This document shows, one piece after another, positions 57,763 to 64,000 of a stretch of DNA of 64,000 nucleotides. Position 1 is the first letter of the stretch. Every line of letters begins with the position of its first letter. Location of the stretch: positions 97,621 through 161,620 of IMG/VR virus record IMGVR_UViG_3300017971_000200; one strand, given 5' to 3'. This DNA is from a virus. The notes below the pieces were generated by a model. That model saw only the letters and a program-made list of their open reading frames with translations. It was not told the DNA's origin and did no database searches. A program made the position numbers and the translations under genes.

Positions 57763-58649
57763 AACCACTCTCCCGTTTTTTCAAAATGTTTGCGTTGTTC
57801 TTCATAACCACTTTTTTTATTTTTATCTGTTTGTTTTCTTAATTCTTCCCACTTCTCTACATCATTCTTGATTTGAGAAAAACCATCTTCTTTTGTTGAC
57901 ATCCCTTTATAATGAAAAATGAATGCGGTTTTACATAACGCGGGAAAATCGTTGTTTGGTATCAATGTCGCCCAATTAAATTCATCTTCACCTTGATACA
58001 TGATTTTTGATGGATCAAATAAATTTCCATCTTCCCTTTCATACTTTATGATATTTCTATTCATCATAAAGAAAAACCCATTGAACATTTTCATTCGTAT
58101 CGGGTCTAAAAGATATAAATTGTTAGCGTCTTTAAATTTTTGTTTCACATCTAAAATAGATTTTTGAACTAATTGATAATTTTTAGGTGTATTTATCCAC
58201 TCCGATTCCGTTCCCGGATAATAGACTTCAATACCTTGAGCATTTCCATTATGACCTGCACCGGCTACACTTGACATTGGAACAACCAACGAAAACGGCC
58301 ACTTCTTAAATACCTCAACCATTTCTTTGATCGCACCTTTCGGAACTAAAACATCATTGTTAGAAATAATAATGTATTTATATTCTTTATGTTCTTTGAA
58401 ATATTTATATCCTTTATTCCAAGAATCCGTGAGACCTTTTCCTTGATCCTTTTTGATAATGTTTATTCCATTTATGGTACACCACTCAACTGTCGCATCA
58501 GTACTCGCATCGTCCACAACTAATATATCAATTTCTATTCCACTCACAATCTCAGGGGAACTTAACTTGAACGCCGTTAAACGGTTATGTAACATTTCCG
58601 TATAACTCATTTGATTATACGTTGTTATAACAAATAATATTTTATCCAT
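57759..58649 (-). CDS. Family 2 glycosyltransferase
   Basis: 296 residues, GT-A fold: LFVITTYNQMSYTEM, VDDASTDATVEW, and IISNNDVLVP at the DxD site. Probably cytosolic; acceptor unknown. Coupled to the VWA gene. Confidence 0.87.
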   Translation of the reverse strand: MDKILFVITTYNQMSYTEMLHNRLTAFKLSSPEIVSGIEIDILVVDDASTDATVEWCTINGINIIKKDQGKGLTDSWNKGYKYFKEHKEYKYIIISNNDVLVPKGAIKEMVEVFKKWPFSLVVPMSSVAGAGHNGNAQGIEVYYPGTESEWINTPKNYQLVQKSILDVKQKFKDANNLYLLDPIRMKMFNGFFFMMNRNIIKYEREDGNLFDPSKIMYQGEDEFNWATLIPNNDFPALCKTAFIFHYKGMSTKEDGFSQIKNDVEKWEELRKQTDKNKKSGYEEQRKHFEKTGEWL

Positions 58650-58824
58650 TTTGACTTAACCGATTATTATAGATTTTCAATAACTCCGCTAAAGCTTCTT
58701 CTAAAACCGCATGCTGAGAGCTTGGTTCATTCTCCACCAAACTTTTCAAAATGACTAATTGTTTCAGCAGATTCTTTATTTCTTTACTTACCTTAAAATT
58801 AAGGTTTACTTTTTCTTCTGCCAT
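58642..58824 (-). CDS. Small helical protein, ribbon-helix-helix-like
   Basis: 60 residues. A strand-like start (KVNLNFKVSKEIKNLL) and two helices fit a ribbon-helix-helix regulator, but no certain match. GGACGAAAC before the ATG is weak. Confidence 0.6.
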   Translation of the reverse strand: MAEEKVNLNFKVSKEIKNLLKQLVILKSLVENEPSSQHAVLEEALAELLKIYNNRLSQNG

Positions 58825-58862
58825 GTTTCGTCCTTTTATTTACTTTCTTTATTGTCTATATC

Positions 58863-59855
58863 TTATTTAACTCCCGAAAACACCTTTTGTTCCAAGAAAT
58901 TAAAGAAATTCTTTTTCCAAACTTCCTCACTATATACTTCCTTGTAAATTCTCTTTGACTCATTTGAACAAAAATCGTAAAATTCTTTGTCCTCTTTCAA
59001 CTTCCTTGCTATTTCTTTAGCATTCCCCAATCCTGCAGTTACATCAACTGACAAATATTCATGACACCAATGTTGTGTATCTATTTGTTCGTTCCCAATA
59101 CACGGAATTCCTAAATAAGCACAATTCAATGAAAACGTTCCTGCAGCTGCGGTCGGCATCATATGAATCGCATACTTAAACCCCGATAAAGTGGACATCC
59201 ATTCTTTCCAGGTTTTATATTCAATGTGAGATAATCCCTCAACTTGAGCTTCATCCTCTTTCATTCTACCCATAGATGGCGCAAATATCTCTTGTCCAAA
59301 TTCTAAGGCAATCATGTATGAATCAAATCCACCATACCAACCAACAAAGTTTCCACCTATCATTGTTCCATGTCGCGCTTCCGGCTCATGCCAGGGCCCG
59401 TTAGGTAGAGCATCCTCAATCATTAATGTACGATTGACAAATATATCCATGTCAGGAAAATGAGCTTCCATATAATCTTTGTCTATTTCATTATGTACAA
59501 ATAAGAAATCCATTGACGCTAATGTAGCAAAATACCATGTCTGAATCGCCATAGAATAATCATGAAAATATTTTACAGGTCCTTCCTGCATCCATCCTAT
59601 CTTTTTCGCAATACGTCTCATTTGACCTACTAAATCAAATCCCTGGTACGCAGATATACGATATAAAATATCTTCTCTCTTTGGTAATATAATAATAGCT
59701 ACATCATAAGAATTATCAGGTACATTCAATATATTTCCTATATTTGTATGAACACCATCACTAGCACAAAACCACGCCATTTCTGTCCGCATTTGTTCAA
59801 AGTTTCTCGGTACTTTTCCCTCTAAACCGTTTTCAGATAACCATAAAATTTTCAT
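58863..59855 (-). CDS. GT-B type glycosyltransferase-like protein
   Basis: 330 residues. N-terminal Rossmann-like half, then a C-terminal half with GGNFVGWYGGFDSYMIA and AAGTFSLNCAYLGIPCIGNE, as in family 1/4 glycosyltransferases where a Ser/Ala-Gly patch is followed by LG-x-P-x-I. No clear EX7E; donor unknown. Confidence 0.72.
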   Translation of the reverse strand: MKILWLSENGLEGKVPRNFEQMRTEMAWFCASDGVHTNIGNILNVPDNSYDVAIIILPKREDILYRISAYQGFDLVGQMRRIAKKIGWMQEGPVKYFHDYSMAIQTWYFATLASMDFLFVHNEIDKDYMEAHFPDMDIFVNRTLMIEDALPNGPWHEPEARHGTMIGGNFVGWYGGFDSYMIALEFGQEIFAPSMGRMKEDEAQVEGLSHIEYKTWKEWMSTLSGFKYAIHMMPTAAAGTFSLNCAYLGIPCIGNEQIDTQHWCHEYLSVDVTAGLGNAKEIARKLKEDKEFYDFCSNESKRIYKEVYSEEVWKKNFFNFLEQKVFSGVK

Positions 59856-60208
59856 TAATCACTCCCATGATTTACTTTAATATCTTTAAATCCTTCGCCA
59901 TACGTTTCAACCATTTGGTTCTTGACGAATACCCTTTTCTTGTTTTGTTCACGAATTAATATGGCACGTCGTCCAACTTCCTCAAGTCCAAGTTCCTTCT
60001 CTCGACCCTTACGTATATCAGATTCCAGATGCCAGATTTCTCCATTAATCTCATATAATTTGTCAACATATTCATGAATGTTTTCATAACCTCTTAACTC
60101 ACTTTCATATAACTCAATTTCTTTTCGTAAATCTTCGGATGTCCTTTCTTGTTTTAACATACAAATAGACAACCTATCAGCGATTTCACTTATCGGCATT
60201 TTAATCAT
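59855..60208 (-). CDS. DUF6165-like protein
   Basis: 117 residues, helical. ISEIADRLSICMLKQERT, IHEYVDKLYEINGEIWHLES and a terminal REQNKKRVFVKNQM follow the DUF6165 plan (E-DKLTILE-K ... L-x-IN-x-LW-x-ED-IR ... ND-R-xIK-xIN), a family often beside glycan genes. Start overlaps the previous stop. Confidence 0.68.
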   Translation of the reverse strand: MIKMPISEIADRLSICMLKQERTSEDLRKEIELYESELRGYENIHEYVDKLYEINGEIWHLESDIRKGREKELGLEEVGRRAILIREQNKKRVFVKNQMVETYGEGFKDIKVNHGSD

Positions 60209-60211
60209 AAT

Positions 60212-60412
60212 TTACCCTTTCAAAAGTTCTCTTTTGTCTATTTCGATTCCGCTAAATCCTTCAAACGCTTCAAATGTCATATCAAATTTTAACTTCGTGA
60301 CCACATTTTCAAGTGTCAACATTTTTCTTGCTTCGTCAACCTTTATTACGGTAACTTTATGTTTCTTACCGCCCATATCCATTTCTACTAAAAGTCCTTT
60401 AAGGTTTTTCAT
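60212..60412 (-). CDS. Small hypothetical protein
   Basis: 66 residues, beta-rich, basic and acidic turns. No family recognised. Confidence 0.68.
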   Translation of the reverse strand: MKNLKGLLVEMDMGGKKHKVTVIKVDEARKMLTLENVVTKLKFDMTFEAFEGFSGIEIDKRELLKG

Positions 60413-60424
60413 TATATCTCTCCC

Positions 60425-60652
60425 TCAATGTTTTTCTATTTTTGTTCTTACGATTTTTTCAGGTTGTTCATTAAACAATTTATCAGCATCCCGTTTTGGA
60501 TCATAACTGGCACAAGTCTCAGCCATACAATTTTCCCATCCTTTTGCATCATCAGGTAACAAGGGGCAAACCGTAAATTCTTGTCCACAAGTCTCACAAA
60601 TATGAATTGATATCGGAGTACCATATTCATTTACACTATTTTTTATTTTCAT
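60425..60652 (-). CDS. Small Cys-rich protein
   Basis: 75 residues; CETCGQEFTVCPLL plus further Cys (NCMAETCASY) form a likely zinc site. Overlaps the next gene by 17 bases. Confidence 0.7.
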   Translation of the reverse strand: MKIKNSVNEYGTPISIHICETCGQEFTVCPLLPDDAKGWENCMAETCASYDPKRDADKLFNEQPEKIVRTKIEKH

Positions 60653-60845
60653 TTCTTTTCTCCCAACGTTTTAAAAAAGAAAATGTCCACCTAAAATATT
60701 TCTTGTTCCCATATTTGATAACCCACCAACTATTCCAGGATTTACTCTTTGGAACGTTTAATCCAATATGTAATCCCTTGTCATATGAATTACCACAATA
60801 AGAACAAGTACACAATTCTTTATGTTTTTCATTTAATATTGTCAT
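60636..60845 (-). CDS. Small protein with Cys pair
   Basis: 69 residues; CTCSYCGNS near 12, then an aromatic/basic C-terminus (FRWTFSFLKRWEKR). ATGA overlap upstream. Confidence 0.67.
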   Translation of the reverse strand: MTILNEKHKELCTCSYCGNSYDKGLHIGLNVPKSKSWNSWWVIKYGNKKYFRWTFSFLKRWEKRNENKK

Positions 60846-61000
60846 TTTAAATTCTCCATTCGCAACATATTAAGAAGTATATCTACTTCAATTATTACCC
60901 TTGACACATCACATTCAGAATATTTATCCGTATCTACATATTGTTTTTTAAGTTCTTTAATATTGGTTTCTAACTCACTTATTACTTTTTCTTTTGTCAT
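60842..61000 (-). CDS. Small helical protein
   Basis: 52 residues (MTKEKVISEL...), charged helix, ATGA overlaps on both sides. Not a known family. Confidence 0.66.
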   Translation of the reverse strand: MTKEKVISELETNIKELKKQYVDTDKYSECDVSRVIIEVDILLNMLRMENLK

Positions 61001-62043
61001 TTTAAATACCCTTGTTGTATCATTGATGTAAAATATTCATTCCAAGTATGAAATCTAAAATTTGGATTATTTAAATTATATAAATTCTCTTTACTCCATT
61101 GTTCTAATATCTTCCACCATTTACCTTTATCCTTTTCGCCACAAAAACCCAATGGATTATCTTCATCTAATATGTAATGTCTCTTTTTTGGGTGGCGACG
61201 ATTGTGTACACGTAACAAATTTCTTACGTGAAACTGTATGTAACCATCACCTAATATCTTCTTAGCAATATATCCAAAACTCGTGTCCTCTCCACTCATA
61301 AGTAACGCGTGCGGTATGTTGACTCCACTCTTTACAATGTCACTCCTAAATACTACACACGAACCATCAAACTTTGGATCGGCTAACGGAACAATATCTA
61401 TATCATGTTCTTTTAAACTTCTCTCATTTATCTCGTTCATATCTTCAATCGACATATAACACTTTTCACTGGCTCGATTGTTTAAATTCCATTCATCAGT
61501 ATCCTGGAACGCTTCTTTCGCAAACTCAGGATGTTCCAATACTGCCCATCCCTTATCCCACATTTTACGATAAGCAAAACTTACTACATATCTACTTACA
61601 TTTACTTGATCCGCATACATAGCAACTCGTTCTAAAACTTGAAATGTTTGTTTTGGAAAAAATGAATCAGTTTCGCCCCACATCAAATAATCAACTTCAT
61701 TCGCATAACGATAATTGAAGTCTCGACGACAACGAGCAATACTATATGGTTCAGGACGATCATGACCATCAGACAAAACATAATCATTTACTTTTATTCC
61801 GGTATTCGTTAATATTTCGATTTGTTTCATATATTCGGTAACCAAATAACCGTCACTCGGTAACGTTTTGTGATCTATCGTTTCAAAATCTTGACACATA
61901 CTATAATCAATATGTAAGGTAATATTCTCCGGATTCTCCACATCCAATAACATATTCTCAATCCCTTTTACCCAATCTTTCATCATTTCTATTTCATAGA
62001 ACATAATCAAACAATGGATAGCATAAGTTTTACTTAGTTTCAT
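60997..62043 (-). CDS. GT-A glycosyltransferase-like protein
   Basis: 348 residues from the ATG at 62043 (MKLSKTYAIH); an ATG three codons earlier has a poorer spacing. Contains YLMWGETDSFFP, a DxD-type metal site (ETD), and a C-terminal HVRNLLRVHNRRHPK segment. Handles a nucleotide sugar; acceptor unknown. Confidence 0.74.
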   Translation of the reverse strand: MKLSKTYAIHCLIMFYEIEMMKDWVKGIENMLLDVENPENITLHIDYSMCQDFETIDHKTLPSDGYLVTEYMKQIEILTNTGIKVNDYVLSDGHDRPEPYSIARCRRDFNYRYANEVDYLMWGETDSFFPKQTFQVLERVAMYADQVNVSRYVVSFAYRKMWDKGWAVLEHPEFAKEAFQDTDEWNLNNRASEKCYMSIEDMNEINERSLKEHDIDIVPLADPKFDGSCVVFRSDIVKSGVNIPHALLMSGEDTSFGYIAKKILGDGYIQFHVRNLLRVHNRRHPKKRHYILDEDNPLGFCGEKDKGKWWKILEQWSKENLYNLNNPNFRFHTWNEYFTSMIQQGYLK

Positions 62044-62434
62044 TTTCACCATACCTTTCTATATAATACTCACCAATCAACGCACACAATTCAAATTCGG
62101 CGTCCAACATACCCATTTCCTTGAACGCTTTAAATGTGTCGCCGTGTTTTTCAATGACTTCAAAATATATTTCTTTCATCTTTTCATAATCAGCTTTTAA
62201 TTCTTTTCCTTCATCGTATATTCGTCTTACAAGCGGCATTACCATTCCATTAAAATATTCATCACTGTTTTCATCACCAATTACGGCAAGCGCAGCTTCC
62301 TCTAAATATTCAGCTACTTTTTGTTTCCAATCCGTATCTAACCTTTTCTTTCGTAATTCCTCACTGGTTGGATATGGAGTAGTCCTTTTATCCAACAATC
62401 CCGTCATTTCCCACTTTTTTATTAAATCACTCAT
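62030..62434 (-). CDS. Hypothetical helical protein
   Basis: 134 residues, acidic and helical. AGAGAGGAAAAG upstream of the ATG. No recognised domain. Confidence 0.72.
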   Translation of the reverse strand: MSDLIKKWEMTGLLDKRTTPYPTSEELRKKRLDTDWKQKVAEYLEEAALAVIGDENSDEYFNGMVMPLVRRIYDEGKELKADYEKMKEIYFEVIEKHGDTFKAFKEMGMLDAEFELCALIGEYYIERYGENETK

Positions 62435-62446
62435 AACTTTTCCTCT

Positions 62447-62665
62447 CTAAAAATTTAAGTCTAACCAATTACAAAATTTAAAAATTGGCTTAGAAAATAT
62501 TACCATGAATCCATACCAAAATACTACTAACATAATCCCTGCTAAATCCGTATCACCTTGAATACCTATTAATTCTATTGATGTAAATGCTAAATACATA
62601 CAACCAAATACAAAAAGACAAGCCACCAACATTGCTGTTATAAATTTTATTATGTTAAAAATCAC
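62447..62665 (-). CDS. Small membrane protein
   Basis: 72 residues, two hydrophobic helices (7-27, 42-60). Start overlaps the upstream gene as ATGA. Confidence 0.7.
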   Translation of the reverse strand: MIFNIIKFITAMLVACLFVFGCMYLAFTSIELIGIQGDTDLAGIMLVVFWYGFMVIFSKPIFKFCNWLDLNF

Positions 62666-63420
62666 AATTCACCCCACAAATATTTGTATGTCGCCTCCAT
62701 CCACGCGTTTGAAATCCTACTTTCTTGATTGTTTGGGATTGCATTAAAATGATAAACCCAACCAAATTCCGTGAATAAAAAGTCCTCAGTCAATCCCTCA
62801 TGCATTGCTAAATCCTGCATATTAAATTGATAATCTAATATTGTCATATCTACTTTAAAAATATCCAATAAGAAATTTACTACTGGTTGATCAGTTCCCA
62901 CATGAAATGTTTCTTGTACTTTCAATAAGTGATCCTTGTTTGTATTATAAAACTCGGTCATAGCAGCAAAAAATGGTTCATGTTCTTTATTCACTATTTG
63001 GAAACCACCATTTATATATTTCGCCCAATCACTAAATTCATATTCATTGAATACATATTTTGAATAATTCTCTATTGACCTAAATAACCAATCATATGAG
63101 CCACAATTATGTACTCCACTATATTTATACTCCGTCAACTCAAAAAAGTTCGGACAATCTGGATGTACTATTGTGTCACTATCGACCATTAAAATTTGAT
63201 CATATTCTACTCCACTACTTTTCAATAAATCAAATAAATAATAACGTTGCCATGTGGGGCTCATTGTCTTTGGATCTGTTAATGGTTCTTCCAATATAAA
63301 TGTCTTACAATTATTCTTTTCGCCCCATTTCTTCCAACTTGAAATAGAATACTCATACGCATCAGCTCGATTCGGTTTGTGATCGAGCTTCATATTAATC
63401 ATAAAAATAATATTATTCAT
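62662..63420 (-). CDS. GT-A glycosyltransferase, GT8-like
   Basis: 252 residues from the ATG at 63420 (MNNIIFMINM), overlapping the methyltransferase stop; a longer frame to 63468 lies inside that gene. ILMVDSDTIVHP holds the DxD metal site; KYINGGFQIVNK and HVGTDQPVVNFLL follow the order of GT8-like enzymes. Confidence 0.8.
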   Translation of the reverse strand: MNNIIFMINMKLDHKPNRADAYEYSISSWKKWGEKNNCKTFILEEPLTDPKTMSPTWQRYYLFDLLKSSGVEYDQILMVDSDTIVHPDCPNFFELTEYKYSGVHNCGSYDWLFRSIENYSKYVFNEYEFSDWAKYINGGFQIVNKEHEPFFAAMTEFYNTNKDHLLKVQETFHVGTDQPVVNFLLDIFKVDMTILDYQFNMQDLAMHEGLTEDFLFTEFGWVYHFNAIPNNQESRISNAWMEATYKYLWGEL

Positions 63421-64000
63421 AGTTACAAATAACCCCTTCCTGATCGAAAAACTGCGTTCCGGCCGCATGACTTAAATCTTCTGGTTTTTCTCCAATGAAC
63501 TTTGTGATCTTCAAAACCCCTTGTGAAACTTTTTCATCGATTGCTCGTTTTACCTCGCCAGGAGGCAAACCATAATCATCAAATATAAATATAGGATTTT
63601 CAATATTTTTCAACGAATTTTCAATGTCCATTTTTACTGCTTCATAAGTATGATTAGCATCAATAAAAACTACATCAACTTCGTGAGAGCGAATCCAATC
63701 CCAGGGTTCATTATATAAATCGGCCTTAATAATTTGAACATTATCACGATCCTTGCATCTTTGCTTCGCTTGTTCAATATTCCAATCATCAATATCAACC
63801 GCAATAACTTTTCTAAATATATGACTAAACATTCTTGTCGATTGACCTTGACTACAACCTAACTCTAAAATTGCCTTGTCTTTAAATCTCTCATTATGAA
63901 ACATATCTAAAATATCTTGTTTGAATTTTCGACTTGTTGTATATTTAGCCTTATCTTTGTGTTCAACTTCGTCCAAAATCGAAGCACTATCATCGCCGTA
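63413..64000 (-). CDS. SAM-dependent methyltransferase, 5' end outside window
   Basis: Open to the right edge: the frame continues beyond 64000 and no ATG is seen, so at least 195 residues. Class I fold: ILELGCSQGQSTRMF (SAM loop), VIAVDIDDWNIEQA, NVQIIKADL and VVFIDANHTYE. Likely modifies a sugar or glycan end, given the neighbours, but the substrate is inferred. Confidence 0.85.
   Translation of the reverse strand, partial: YGDDSASILDEVEHKDKAKYTTSRKFKQDILDMFHNERFKDKAILELGCSQGQSTRMFSHIFRKVIAVDIDDWNIEQAKQRCKDRDNVQIIKADLYNEPWDWIRSHEVDVVFIDANHTYEAVKMDIENSLKNIENPIFIFDDYGLPPGEVKRAIDEKVSQGVLKITKFIGEKPEDLSHAAGTQFFDQEGVICNYE

Noticed and set aside
1-64000. CRISPR array, insertion sequence, integrase or attachment site
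   Set aside because: No spaced repeat series, transposase or integrase motifs, or terminal inverted repeats were seen.

Overview
The window looks like an accessory and metabolic stretch of a large tailed bacteriophage genome, possibly a jumbo phage. About 165 short, tightly packed genes lie almost entirely on the minus strand. Most overlap the next by 1-30 bases (often ATGA or TAATG), each with a purine-rich ribosome binding site. Phage-type functions are present: flavin-dependent thymidylate synthase, NAD-dependent DNA ligase, a staphylococcal-nuclease fold protein, HNH proteins, a MazG-like protein, six LamG fold proteins and a CobS/CobT-like ATPase and VWA pair. I see no terminase, capsid, portal or polymerase here, so the phage assignment is an inference from gene style and content. 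Base composition is AT-rich. Two secreted proteins carry FlgD-like/type IX-type C-terminal sorting domains. This points to a host in the Fibrobacterota-Chlorobiota-Bacteroidota sphere (for example Marinimicrobia, Calditrichota, Balneolota or Ignavibacteria) rather than Proteobacteria. The promoters are sigma70-like, not the Bacteroidota -33/-7 type.

Layout (transcription runs from high to low coordinates unless stated). 1-2900: start of a glycosyltransferase, an NadD-like enzyme, a ClpS-like adaptor and small proteins. 2900-4340: the only plus-strand operon, four small secreted or membrane proteins closed by a bidirectional terminator. 4343-12506: small proteins, a pair of related beta-rich proteins, and an 857-residue metallopeptidase-like/VWA protein. 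12560-23915: many membrane microproteins, lipoproteins, zinc ribbons and the two sorting-domain proteins. 23973-24467: a non-coding, structured, GC-richer stretch with two terminators and twin hairpins. 24468-25754: CobS/MoxR-type AAA+ ATPase. 26174-26866: second non-coding stretch, with repeats and a candidate replication origin. 26867-41169: more microproteins, a MazG-like protein, a Tat-signal RecA-fold ATPase and an HNH protein. 41243-45632: six tandem LamG fold genes. 45633-53646: nuclease, HNH-like, Lar-like, second Tat protein, ThyX, DUF3307 and LigA. 53686-64000: sugar epimerases, five glycosyltransferases, a DUF6165-like protein, a VWA protein and a methyltransferase, a glycan-building or glycan-modifying cassette.

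Regulation is unusually legible. Seventeen minus-strand promoters share TTGACA/T, exactly 17 bases, then TATATT; eleven also carry a ten-base block CAGAAAACAG directly upstream of the -35. Several double as the stop codon or last codons of the gene upstream. The main biological theme is modification of the host envelope: signal peptides (Sec, lipoprotein, Tat, sorting domain), many small membrane proteins and a glycan cassette, beside nucleotide/NAD metabolism and protein-quality-control hijacking (ClpS, AAA+/VWA).
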